A stretch of 64,000 bases of DNA from Paralichthys olivaceus (taxonomy: Eukaryota; Chordata; Actinopteri; Pleuronectiformes; Paralichthyidae). The notes under the pieces were generated by a model. It saw only the letters and a program-made list of their open reading frames with translations, was not told the DNA's origin and made no database searches. The position numbers and the translations under genes are program-made. Where the stretch lies: the NCBI RefSeq assembly GCF_024713975.1, contig NC_091106.1, forward strand, positions 10,519,001 through 10,583,000, written 5' to 3'. This document shows, piece after piece, positions 38,028-49,254 of this stretch (positions are counted from its first letter, which is position 1; each line of letters starts with the position of its first letter).

Positions 38028-40407
38028 ATGTGTTCTACCAATCATTCAAACTGGGTCACATTTGAAGATGACAACACCCCCCTCGCCTCATCTCAGAAGC
38101 CCTTGCAGGCACCAGGCCTTATCAAAGCCTCTGTACCACGTCCCAATGGTCTGAAATTAGTGCTTCCTCCAATCAGAGACACTTCATGGAGCTTCAGTCC
38201 TTCCCTGGAATCCCCTCAAAGCCACTCAAGTCTTAGTGGAAGTTCCTGTGTACCATGTAACACACCCTTTAGCACTCCTGTAAGTGGGGCACCTAGCGGC
38301 GTGTCCTCGCTTCCCTCCAGCACATGGGAAAGGAACAACTTCTTCCAGAGTTTGTCCAGCGCATCGACCACCTCTGCCCCTTCTCCTGCACCAGAGGCCT
38401 TAAGTCAAACCTCAGATGGACCAAGCCCTTTTCCTTCTTTCCAGGGGAACTCAGGACACTATAATCCTTTCTGGGATGGATCTAGACACAGTGCAGATGT
38501 GGACAGTTCCTCCTCTGACTCAGAATGTGACAACAGCCTACCACGTTTCTTTATTCGGACCAAAGACGGCCACGAGCCTCCACGTGACCAACTCCAGAGC
38601 TCTTTCTCCTATGTTTGCCACAAACTAGAAGGCTTACGAGCACAAACAGACCATGAAACAGAGACAGAAAAAAATGGGCAGAGGCGTCTAAGTTGCAAAA
38701 CCGAGGTGTTAAGTGAGGACTCATCTCAGTTTGTTCCCCGAGGTCTGTTTCGTACGCAGAAGAGAGACGGCTGGTCTGTCATGCTCAGGATTCCTGAAAA
38801 AAAGAACCGTATGTCCTCTCGACAGTGGGGCCCTATCTACCTCCGCTTGTTGCCGGGTGGTGTGCTGCAAATGTACTATGAGAAAGGGCTGGAGAAGCCA
38901 TACAAGGAGTTCCAGCTTCTCCCACAGTTTAGGCTCTCTGACCTTAAACTGGAAAGCTACGGTGAGCCCCGCAAAGTCCTCACGGTCAAGGTGGAGCATT
39001 ACTCCTACATAGAAAAGAAACGCTATCACCCGAAGTTGGATGTTAGTCATGAGGCAGAGGTGGACCAGCTGCTCAAGTTCGGCTCCACAGTGCATGATGA
39101 CATGGAGGACCTGGTAGTGACCATGGAAGAGGAAATCTTCAAACTGTGTCTACCCCATCAGCAACGGCGGCACTACGAGGAGCAGGAGCTGTCGTTGCAG
39201 ATCACTGATCATATCTGGGTACAACTGGACAAGTCGGGAGGAGTCATAGAGCGGACAGGATTCACCCAGATTCACTGTCTTGCTTTTCTGAATGGACTAG
39301 GGGATTGTTTTCTTGCCCTTAATGATCTTGGGCTTCTGCGCTGTAACTCCAGCTACGGGTCTGACGAGGGCAACGAACTCTGGATGGAGATTGCCGACTG
39401 CCATTTCCACAAATGTGTAAATGAGGCAGAGTTTGCGAGGTCCCGACTGATAAAGTTCTCACCCCCTGACGCCTGCAGAGTTGAGCTGATGAGGTTCAAG
39501 ACGACGACTCTGGGTTGCACAGAAATTCCTTTCTCAATCAAGGCGGTGGTCACAGTTCAAGGTGCCTATGTGGAGCTCCAGGCCTTTCTCAACATGTCGG
39601 CAAGCTTTCTTTCTTCTGTAGGGGGGTCTGACAGGTACCCGCTGTGTGAGAATGTAGTGATCCGTGTGCCAGTGCCAGGCGACTGGGTCAAAGTGACACA
39701 GACAGTGGCCTTGCTGCGACAGAGGTCACTGAAAGCCCGTATGAACAGAAACGCCTGCTTGGGCTCTGTCAGCAGTGCAGACTCGCAACCTGTCATGCAG
39801 GTGTCCATCGGCACTGTCAAGTATGAGAATGTATATTCAGCCATCGTGTGGAGGATCGAGAGGCTGCCAGCAAAAAATATGGGTAACACATTTCTGAGTG
39901 ATTAATTTTAGCCCCCCTGCACCACAGCCAAACAAATCAGTTTCTTATTAACTACCTGGCCCCAGTTACTTGTGCTTATTCACAGTATGTTTGCCTCTTA
40001 GTGGTGTAACACTCTAACTACAAGTGACCTTTTTTCTTTTTTGCAGCCGTGGATCATCCCCATTCATTCTCCTGCAAGCTGGAGCTGGGATCCGATCAGG
40101 AGATCCCAAATGACTGGTACCCTTTCGTCACGATGGAATGTGAAATAATGGGAGCAGTCGTGTCACAGACCAGGGTGAAGTCTCTGGGCACCACGAATGA
40201 TATCCAGCCGCAGAAACATCTGACCAGTTGGACACGCTATCATTGTCAGGTAAGATGTTTAATCGAAGAGCAGTATTGTGTCTTGTCTCAATGCATGCGC
40301 CCCATTTTAATGTGCAACTTGCTTAATGTTGTGTTTTTTAGCTGGAAGTGGAGAAGAAATGGATTGAAACAGAGCCAGAGAGGCAATCTGGCTGTATGAC
40401 ACAGTGA
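38028..40407 (+). CDS. STON1: Stonin-1, 3 coding exons, complete
   Basis: Clathrin-mediated endocytosis adaptor related to Drosophila stoned B, linked to AP-2 and acting at the plasma membrane. Coding exons: 38028-39882, 40047-40249, 40342-40407, giving 707 aa (human 735). The start MCSTNHSNWVTFEDD matches human; WVTF (residues 9-12) is a WVxF-type AP-2 ear motif. A Ser/Pro-rich N-terminal third follows, with NPF at 146-148. The stonin homology domain begins around residue 240 (GWSVMLRIPEKKNRMSSRQW), and the mu-homology domain runs from about 390 to the end, with ACRVELMRFKT, GAYVELQAF, MNRNACLGS and LELGSDQEIPNDWYP. The tail LEVEKKWIE...GCMTQ matches the human last exon. The second coding exon ends in phase 0, which matters for read-through into GTF2A1L. 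Confidence 0.95.
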
Positions 40408-40670
40408 CGATTAAAGAAGCTCTGAAGACGACGTTATCCTCTTGGTCTAAGACATTTCCCAAAATCTTTTCCATAGTAAAAAGGGATAACAAAAAAAAGA
40501 ACAAAAACAAGGGTGATGAGGGACTTTCTGCTTATATCCGGTGTCGCATTCATCTAATTACACATAGCCTGGTAACCAATTTTGTATCCATTTAATTGAG
40601 ACTGAATTAGTCTAGACCTAATCAAAACTTAACATGGTCATTTTACCTAGCACTTTACATGTAATAGATT

Positions 40671-40676
40671 AATAAA
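40671..40676 (+). terminator. STON1 poly(A) signal candidate
   Basis: An AATAAA 264 bases after the STON1 stop, in an AT-rich context (GATTAATAAATTG). It is the first such hexamer downstream. Confidence 0.5.
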
Positions 40677-40949
40677 TTGTAAGATTACGGTTTATATGAG
40701 TACTGTATATAAGCTTGCATTTGCATCATCTGCACTGCTCTCCAGAATGATTGGCAACAAAGGTTTGCCAAACAGACTGAATGAGATAAAAGGCATCAGT
40801 AATGAGAAATATTCACTGTGTGTTAGAAAAACAAATTACCAGCAGGGGTTTAGGGTCCGACCCTTGTTTGTGCCGTGCATTGTTTAACATGACATAGTTA
40901 TAAACTGATTCATTTGGCCACAACTCCTCTGCATTTGAACTAAACAATT

Positions 40950-41320
40950 TTTGGCAGAAGACACGTTTACATGAAAACCAATATTAAAATTGCGCAATTA
41001 AGACAATAGTCTCAATAAGACTTTGTCATGTAAACCTTTTTTTTTAGATGACCTTAACCTGAATAAGGTCATGCTCAGGATATGTGGAGTCTTCTGACCT
41101 TAGTCGCATAATGTAGACATGTATACGTATTATAGCAATATAAGGTTCTATTCCATTTTTCACAGCTTGTATGAGTCATAATCAGACTATGTACTGTCAC
41201 ATGTAAATGACGATATTAATGAAATATTCTATTAGCAACTCATAAACATTCTAATCATAGTAATGTCTTAATCAGAATAAAGTCAAGTCAGAATATTGCT
41301 CTCAATGTAAACAGTAATAT
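40950..41320 (+). repeat. Interspersed repeat with CATGTAAAC motifs, copy 1
   Basis: It shares ATATTCTATTAGCAACTC and TTAAGACAATAGTCT-like segments with the reverse complement of 55365-55520. CATGTAAA occurs several times. The class is not known. Confidence 0.55.
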
Positions 41321-42212
41321 TATTCTAAGAATCTCAGCACATAGGTAACCCCATGCATCAGTATGTGTCAAAATAATGTTAACACATTTAATCACACAAA
41401 ACCATTGGTTCACAGTGTCACAGAGCAGCAATCACAGTGTTTACACATTACAATGTTTTCACAGCAACATGAGACCAACACACAACTAAATAATTTCTTA
41501 CCCTAATTGCAGGTGCATTGGCTACAAAATAATTTCATGTTTTGAAGGGTAACTATTATGCTTTTACCAAATACACACAAAGTGCACTTACAAAGTGAAA
41601 GTTGCGGTTTATAGTTATCCAGACACTAACAAGACTGATTAACCTGCAGTATATTCCACCTTCAGAGAGATTTTTGAAACATTCATAGTAACAGCTTTAC
41701 ACAAACTTTACTGTGTAAAAATGCTATGCAACATAGGGTACTAATATTATAATTAAGGGTGAGAATATTTTTTTTCTTAACATGAATACAACTCATTACT
41801 TTTGTTGCTTACCTCGAGCTGACCTTTGACTTTATACCAAGTTTGTATCTCTGGAGAACAGTAACGTTATTTAAACAAATCAAATCTTTATTATGTGATT
41901 TTTCTGCATCTGGGTTGTGGATAGGTCGAATGGAAAAGAGTGGTGAAACTTTGTGGTGAACAAGGCCTTCAATGATGACTTGTATGTATGAGGTACCTGG
42001 CTTAAGCTGGATATTATGTACATCAAGATTAAAAATTGAAATAAACCTTTATGACTCCTGGCACTTCTTCATGCTGGAATAAAGTTCCCTATTCTCACTT
42101 CCTCTACTAAAACATTAAACTTTTTTTATAGCTTGTTAAACTAAGTCCCAAAGCATTAATTGCATCTTGGAATGTGGCAAAAGCATAAAATCTCTATCTC
42201 TGTCTATTTTAA

Positions 42213-42400
42213 GGGGCGGCGTGGTTGCACAGTGGTTACACAGAAGATTGGGGTTAGGCTAATTGGTGACTGAATTGTCAGTTGGTGTGAACATGAGTGT
42301 GAATGGTTGTTGGCCCCATTTCTCACCCAATGTCAGCCAGGATTGACTTGTATAGGATTGGCTACCAGGAATAAATGGTATAGATGTTGGATGGATGTCT
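42213..42400 (+). mobile_element. tRNA-SINE-like repeat fragment
   Basis: It begins GGGGCGGCGTGGTTGCACAG, then AGGCTAATTGGTGACT, GTGTGAATGGTTGTTGG, CACCCAATGTCAGC and a GGATGGATG tail, the layout of a widespread fish repeat with internal deletions. A 5'-truncated relative is at 61045-61205. Confidence 0.6.
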
Positions 42401-43404
42401 AACATGCGTAATGAAGGAATAGTTATCCTCTGAAAGCAAAAGTAAGACTTGGTTATAGTCCCAATAACCTGGAGAAACTGGCTGTGTGCATGTCTATGAA
42501 GGATAATATATGAAATGTCATCTTCTTATATACACCAAGTGAATCCTTTAACTCAGTCCACAGTAGCTGTCTATCAGTGTGTGCCTGATGGTTTCAGCGA
42601 CTGGAGTAACAACATTGCCGTGTGGTGCTGCTGCTCTTCAGCCTCAGCCCTCATCCTCATCAGAGGAGTCAGCCCACGGTGTTAAAAGAGTGCTAGCGTT
42701 GCCAATCAGATGCTCAAGGGGTCACGGCTCCTGCTGTTGCTGCAAATCTATTGAACACAGAGTTAAAAAAACAAGCGTTTTGTAAAGGGGGGGGGGGGTA
42801 TTTTTAACTCCTGCCATGTGCACTCATGGGATGAGACACTGTACTGTGCACCATGCACTGTGAAAAAGTGTAAGCTCTCTGTTGAAAGTAAGCAGAGAGC
42901 TATAATGGAAATGTTCTGTTGGACAGGAATATCTTTGAGGCATTGGGTAACCACAGCTCTCTGAAACTACATGTGTGAGATAAGCCACTGCTCAGGCACT
43001 GAAGCCATGTACAGCATTAGGGTGTTTGTGTTGTGTTTTCATATGTTGGTTTTACTGTTGCTAAATTAAGGTATTTGAGGCTCCAGTAAAATGACGTGCA
43101 GGGGTACCCACCATTTTCACCCCCTGCTGTTAGTACATTAAACAGTACTATTGCTACTTTGTTGGGTTGTTGCAACAGGGCAGGAAAAGCAGAAGATTGC
43201 CTGGGGCGTAAAGCTGAGGGGGGCCCCCGGAAAACAGCTGATTACGTTCCTCAGTAAACTTTGTGAGTACCCCCTCAAATTTATGATGGGCTATGCAAAG
43301 GAAACTGCACTGATGCCAAGGCAAACAATAAGCTGTCCCTTTTTTTGTTTTCACGATGGAAATTGTGTGCAGTGCTTTTTTTTTATAAACAGTCTATGGC
43401 GCAG

Positions 43405-43888
43405 ATTGTAGTTAGAAAAGTTTGTGTTTACCCTACCTGGTTTATCTACAATGAAGATTTTAGAGTCAATGTTTTTCTTAAAATGGACTGAATTTGCTTT
43501 ATTACCATTTTCTTATTTTCTTAACTGCTGTTATTTTTTACATACATTGCATGTTGGCTATTTCAGAGGTCTGTTACACAATCTGCACAATCAGACTTAA
43601 GTGCACAACTTTTCAAAATAAAAGCTTTACAATTCAGCTCATTAAAGTACTACAGCAACGTAACTGACATTTTGCTTTTACTTATGTTGTTGCCAAGACA
43701 GAGATCAGCACAGCACACCTGTGAATATCTGCACTGGTGCGATATGGTGAAATAAAAGTAATCCAATCACCAAATCATCTGGGGGCAATTTTTGATCTTC
43801 ACTTTGACCCAGTTGCCGACCACTGCTGTAGAAGAAGACATGTTCACCTCCGTCAATAGACTGAAGGCACATTGCTCCGCCCCCACTA
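43405..43888 (-). repeat. Unclassified interspersed repeat, copy 2 (inverted)
   Basis: It is the reverse complement of much of 31830-32480, including GAGGTCTGTT, TCAAAATAAAAGCT, GATATGGT and GAAGAAGACATGTTC. Its left end (GTTTACCCTACCTGGTTTATC) also matches the reverse of 55600-55840. It ends about 360 bases upstream of the GTF2A1L start codon. Confidence 0.7.
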
Positions 43889-44099
43889 TTCTCTTCAGAG
43901 CGCTGGTCACCTATTTATATATATTCTTATAAATATTTAACATTTTACCAAATTGTAAAGTCAAGAATAACATGATTTGTTTGTGATCTATGTGTACCAC
44001 ATAGAGACAGACATTTGTGGGTTTAGTTGGTAGATGCACACTATACGCTTATGTTTATAATTTTAATAGAAAAGGGGGGTGGCTTAGGTGTAGGGGCCC

Positions 44100-44252
44100 C
44101 TAGGTGCCCTGGAACAGCTTGGAGCACCCCTGTGCAGCCTGATCACTGTCACCTGTGTTCATCAAGGAGCTGCAGGCAAAACAAGCACCAGCATCAAACC
44201 AGCATTAACTTCATGTTTCCACTTTGATGGAAGTCCAGCTGTCTTCAGAACC
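44100..44252 (+). promoter_or_regulatory. GTF2A1L: GTF2A1L proximal promoter and 5' leader (approximate)
   Basis: This is the stretch immediately upstream of the GTF2A1L ATG. No TATA box or CpG island is evident. The start is in the context GAACCATGT. Boundaries are a guess. Confidence 0.25.
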
Positions 44253-47200
44253 ATGTTGTCCAACACGGGCCCGGTGGTAAGCTTTGTTTGTTTTTAGCCC
44301 GTTGTGCTAAAAGCTAACTCACAACAAAACTATCTAGTCGTGTGTGAACTAGCTTCACCGTTAGCCTCCAGCTATTTACTCAGTTCGTGTTTGATTGACT
44401 TGAATGAATGAGGATTCTGATCTGAAGTAAAAACAAAAAATACATACTAAAGAAGCACTATGTGCTTCTGATGTCTTAAATGTATGCCGAAGTGAAGAGT
44501 GTATTTGACTTGTTCAGAAAATGTCCTCATTTACATTGAGGAACATGAGTCTGTGTTTTACAGAAGGAATGAACACAGAAAAGGCGGATTTCTGAAAGGA
44601 GTTTGGTTATTTAATGAATCTCTTCATCCAGTGTTTGTAACCCACTTCAGGCCAAACTCTACTTGTCCATAATTGATGATGTGATCGAGAGTATGAGGGA
44701 GCTCTTCTTGGATGAAGGGCTGGAAGACCGCGTCCTGGACGATCTAAGACATGTGAGCAAACCATAGCACACATCTTCACTGTGGTTGTCAGTTACAGCA
44801 AAGTTGTATAATGCAGGAGGGAAGTGTGCACCACAGCAGGAAGACACACTGCTGTCTCTTCTGCTCTGTGCAGCTCTGGGAGTCAAAGATGATGCAGTCT
44901 AAGGCTATGGAAGACTTCAGGAAGAATAACATCAACTCATCCAACTTTGTGCTCCAGCTCCCAGACAGCTATGGCCAGATGGACCAAGAGCTCGCAGGTT
45001 ACATTTCAACTTATCCCAAGATGGTTAATGCAGAGTGTGTGTAGAGTTAGAAACATAACTTTGTGTGTGTGGGTGCTTGCATGTGCGTGCGTGTGCGTGC
45101 ATGTGCGTGCGTCACCTGCTCTCTTCTGATTTCCGCTGCCAGCCTCAGTCGTGATCCCTGCGAGTCAGAGTATCCACAGCTTCCCGATTAAGGCAAGTGT
45201 AATCCAGGTTTACAGTGCATGACCTCCATGACATTAAATGGCTCCTTACACGAGAGCAAGCATATAAGCATCAGAATTCTTGCTGTTAAATGTTATCACT
45301 ACCAAATGCAAAATGTTTAGATTTATAGCATTGAAATATAGTAAGCTGAACTGTGCCTGTCTCAATTCGTGTGGTCTGAACTTCCCCTTTTTTTCAAATG
45401 AACGACTCCTACATTAATGGAAACAAGGATTCATAGTTTCAGGTGAAAAAGAAGAAAAATAACCTGTATGTACAGATACTGTACAGAATTTTATTTCCCT
45501 GAAACCTGAAAGTTCTTAAAGTCTAAAGTCATCAATGTCTAAAGTCATCAACCTCACAGATTCATTGAGATGGTTGTCATAGTAAAGTATTTAACTCCTT
45601 TACACACAATGTTTAATTGCAGAACAACTCAGAGACACTTGCTACTTTTTCTCTCCCTGCTGGGTTAGCTTACCCTGTGCAGATACCAGCAGGAGTCACT
45701 CTACAAACAGCCTCTGGTATGAAATGACTTTACCTGCTATGGGCTAACATTTGTTGAAGCTTCCAGCCTGGACCAACTAGTAGAAATAACACTTCACTCT
45801 CTTCTTTTGTCTCACTAAGGTCAACTTTACAAGGTCAATGTTCCTGTCGTGGTTACTCAGGCCCCGGTGGGTCAGAAGCCTGTATCCATCCACACACAGA
45901 AAGCTCCTACCCCTCAGTCAACTGCAGCCCCTCCAAGTACCAAACATCCTCAGCAGGTGGAGCCACCCCCTGCTCCAGCACCTTCTGTCTCCCAGTCGCC
46001 GCAGCCTGATTTACCCCCCAGTCCAGAGAGCAGCCCCGTCCAGCAGCCACAAGTTCCCGCTGCTGACGCCACGCAGCTTCCAGTTGTCCGCTCTCCACTG
46101 GCAGAAGAAAATGAGCCGAGTGACCAACTTGAACCTGTGAACTACAGTATGACCTCCTCGCCCTGCAGTCAGTTATTAGAGGAGGCGTTGGCTCAGACGA
46201 CACAGTTAAAGAGCAGAGACATAGATGACATCCTGAAAGAAGTGATTGAGGAGGAGAGAGAGAAAGCAGAGCGGAGGAGGAATCTGGCACCTGCCAGGAC
46301 TCAAGATCAGACCGAGGCTGTTCTCGCTGGGGTAAATTAATGAGAATGTTCCCTTTTTTTAAAGTAAATAGCTCAAATGGTGATAGATAAAGGCTGGGTT
46401 ATGTGGTGATGATGTAAATTAATTCACTTTATAAAACACATTATTGGAAATAATAATAATATGTATTCATAAACTTTAGGGGGCTTAATTGAAAGAAAAC
46501 AAACAGATCATAAAGCAGCAGGGAATAAAAGGAAGTTATATGAAAATGTAAATGTGATACTTAAAGATAAATATTTATTAACATCAACATGATTACACTG
46601 TTCCACAGTTTGAGGGAACTTTCTTGTCTCTTTTCCAAATATGTTGCTAAAGCCAGCAGCTAATTAGCTTAGCAGAGAATACTGGCTCTGTCCAATGGTA
46701 ACAAAATGTGACTTCCTATATCTCCAGAGCCTACATGTTAACATGTTGGTTTATTTATTGTCATTAAAATTACAAACAAAAACAATAGCTTTATACTAAG
46801 CTAACCAGTTGTTGGATGTGGCTTTATATTTACTGGAGCTGGTTTTTGATCATTGATCATTTCACAAAAACAAATGTGTATTTCTTAAATGTCCTTTAAA
46901 GCAAGAGTTAGACAGTGTTCAAAATGTCGGTGTGGAGTTGCAAGATAGAGGCTTGAATGAAACACATTCAGTTAAATTGAGTGTAGTGTAGGATGCAGTA
47001 TTTTTGGAGTTTGACCCATACTCTCCTTAATATTCTTGCAGTGCCCCTTTTAATTTCTCTGGAATAAAAGCTTTGGGAAGAAATATTTTTCATGTTTTCA
47101 AACTTTCACTTAATCATTCTTTTATATTTAAATTACTTAAATGTGGATTCAATTAAAATCTCAATAGCCTAAGTGTTTTAAAAGCAAACAACAGTACTGG

Positions 47201-47996
47201 GATGTCATCTGAAGCAAGTATGCAATTGAATTGTGCAGAGAATCATAGTTGGTCACAAATTTCAAATAACTTAACGTTGCCATTTCTTCTTGCATTTCCT
47301 GTTAAGCTGGACCTTGACTACAGCTACAGTGAACTCTCGGACATCGTTCAGCTGGACGGTCCTGCAGACAACTCTGACGTCGAGGAGGAGGTTGGAGGTC
47401 CGCTGGAGGAGAATGACTTTCTTGGTATAATCAATGCAGAGGCCATAAAGGCCCTGCAGGAGGGAGGTGGAAGCAGCGACGGCAACAGCATCTCCTCCAG
47501 CAGTGACAGTGAGGGAGCAGATAAACTCTCTGCAGAAGACGAGGTGAGTGACAAGGAATTTTGATGTTCTGTCTTTTTTTGCATTTAAACTTTGTGGCTC
47601 TCTTTACAAATTGATTTTTTTCAGTTATATTTAGCAGGAAACACCCTTTTTTCTCAAAGGGGTATATTCGATTTTACATTAATTTACACTCCAACACTTC
47701 TGTTCATGAGGATCCCTTAAACTCAGGCGATGACGTGATTGAGCAGGACATCCCGGATCTCTTTGACACCGACAACGTAATCGTTTGCCAGTACGACAAA
47801 GTAAGAAACATCTCAATTTGTTACCTCTCAGCAAAGCCGAGCATTGAATACCGACTGTTAATATTGTAAAATGCGATGTCTATTGCAGATTCACCGCAGC
47901 AAGAACCGCTGGAAGTTTCATTTGAAAGATGGTGTGATGTGCTACGCGGGCAGGGACTACGTGTTCTCTAAAGCCGTTGGGGAAGCTGAGTGGTAA
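44253..47996 (+). CDS. GTF2A1L: TFIIA alpha/beta-like factor, 9 coding exons, complete
   Basis: Germ-cell paralogue of the TFIIA large subunit; with TFIIA-gamma it stabilises TBP on promoters. Exons: 44253-44276, 44651-44752, 44874-44997, 45143-45192, 45623-45716, 45820-46331, 47307-47543, 47711-47800, 47889-47996, giving 446 aa (human 478). The N-terminal helical domain is about residues 9-60 (AKLYLSIIDDVIESMRELFL, then LWESKMMQSKA). Next come IPAGVTLQT and LYKVNVPVVVTQ, a Pro/Gln-rich linker, a charged helix (DIDDILKEVIEEE), an acidic segment with Taspase-1 site QLD/GPAD (317-323), and the C-terminal beta-barrel domain (382-446, DPLNSGDDV, DNVIVCQYDK, HRSKNRWKFHLKDGVM, ending AEW). The short MLSNTGPV first exon and the C-terminus favour GTF2A1L over GTF2A1. 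Intron 4 has a GC donor. Confidence 0.94.
44277..44650 (+). other. GTF2A1L: GTF2A1L intron 1
   Basis: A phase 0 intron after the eight-residue first exon. Nothing else was recognised. Confidence 0.8.
45193..45622 (+). other. GTF2A1L: GTF2A1L intron 4, GC-AG type
   Basis: Only the donor AAG|GCAAGT leaves the phase 0 end needed to join the next exon (CAG|AACAAC). The GT four bases later would shift the frame. The GC donor otherwise fits the strong AG|GCAAGT form typical of this intron class. Confidence 0.8.
46332..47306 (+). other. GTF2A1L: GTF2A1L intron 6
   Basis: A phase 0 intron (donor GGG|GTAAAT, acceptor GTTAAG). It is AT-rich, with no exon or classifiable repeat. Confidence 0.8.
47355..47360 (+). 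other. GTF2A1L: Predicted Taspase-1 cleavage site in GTF2A1L
   Basis: The codons for D319 and G320 lie inside Q-L-D/G-P-A-D, which fits the Q-[FILV]-D-G-x-x-D pattern of human TFIIA alpha/beta (QVDGTGD) and ALF (QVDGSGD). In the family, cleavage here separates alpha-like and beta-like chains. Confidence 0.65.
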
Positions 47997-48853
47997 TGAG
48001 CTTTAGTTCTCCTGAACACATCAGATAATCGTGTTGAAAGAGGGAAAGCGATGATTTAATAGGGAAAGACAATTATTGAATTTAGACCTCTTGTTGGTGT
48101 AATTTGGCTCAGAGAGCTGCAAGTTTAAACACCACTGTGCAAAATTACTGATACTTCTGTTTGTTTTCTTTTTCTGGAGGGGGGTAAGGTAATTACCAGA
48201 GCAATCCTGTGTCATTTACGATGCTACAAACGATAACTTACAGTGTGCCTGTGAATCCAATTTACGGAGAAAACCAGCATGAATTTGTGTTGTATAATAT
48301 TCTGTTAAATAGTTTTCTTTTGAACAAAACATTATCTGACTCAGAGTTTGTTTTTCTTTGTCATGAATATGTTGCTCTGAAGGTACCAACATGCCGTTTG
48401 ATTTTCTGGCATTGTACTGTTTTGCCTTTTGATCATGAATCAAATACACTTGACTGTACTGTGGTGGTGGAGTCGATAAGCTCTGTTCTTTCTGTTCAAA
48501 GCCGCTGTTCCCTCGTTGTCATATCAGTTTTTACAATTAGGTTTTTTTTCTTTCTTCTCTAGTGAAAGATTGAAATCAAATAGATCCCTGTTGTCTGCTG
48601 TATATGAAGCCACATGAAAAGACAGAATTCATAAATGCCAACTTGCACACTGAGATTGATGTAAATTCTTGACGAGGGTTTTGATACCAAAAGTGTCACT
48701 TAAGGCTTGAAAGAAATATGGAGGTGGTTTGAGAGCTCCAACAAAAACTCAACAAACAAAACTAGAAGGTCACTGAGAGAGTGCTTACCTTCATTTTGGA
48801 GGGCCGGATTGCACACTCATAAATATCATCAAATAACATTTTTGTCACCATTA

Positions 48854-49215
48854 AAAAGGTCCAGTGTGTAAGATTTAGGTGAAAGGGAACTATTGGCATG
48901 AAAGTAGAATAGTCATGATGTTTTCACTAGTTCGTTTCATCTGAATTGTATGAATTGTAGTTTTCTTTACCCCAGAAAAGGCCCTTTATATTGAAATACT
49001 TCATATTTACATCGAGGGGACCCTCTCTACGGAGGCCACCATGTTTTTTTTTACATTAGTCCAGACTGGACAAACTAAACACCTTTTGAGTTTTTATGAC
49101 AATTAAAGGCTACCACCGGTTCTTTTTCATGTTTAGAAGGAGAGGGCGAGGTGAGGGGTGTTCAGCTGCAACAATCAATTTCAACACTAGATATCACAAA
49201 ATTCTACACGCCTTT
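48854..49215 (+). mobile_element. MITE-like element, near-full copy
   Basis: It starts AAAAGGTCCAGTGTGTAAGA and ends AAATTCTACACGCCTTTAA, which are imperfect terminal inverted repeats of about 22 bases around some 360 bases of non-coding DNA. Internal blocks are shared with the copies at 22870 and 60081. A non-autonomous DNA transposon is the likeliest class; target-site duplications could not be settled. Confidence 0.75.
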
Positions 49216-49254
49216 AAGACCCATGAATTATTCTCTGAGAATGACAATGTTGAA

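Larger units (their letters stand above)
40700..44100. other. STON1-GTF2A1L spacer, repeat-rich
   Basis: No gene was recognised. The spacer holds a repeat with GTAAAC-type palindromic segments (40950-41320), a fish SINE-like fragment (42213-42400), a 12-G run (42787-42798), and copy 2 of the unclassified repeat (43405-43888). Short open frames have no domains. Confidence 0.65.

Noticed and set aside
42213..42290. A functional tRNA gene
   Set aside because: Only a degenerate tRNA-like start remains; the remainder has the tail of a fish SINE-like repeat and cannot fold as a full cloverleaf by inspection.
44253..47996. GTF2A1 instead of GTF2A1L
   Set aside because: The C-terminal DPLNSGDDV...DIPDLFDTDNVIVCQYDK is closer to ALF than to GTF2A1, there is no His/Gln-rich tract, and synteny fits GTF2A1L.
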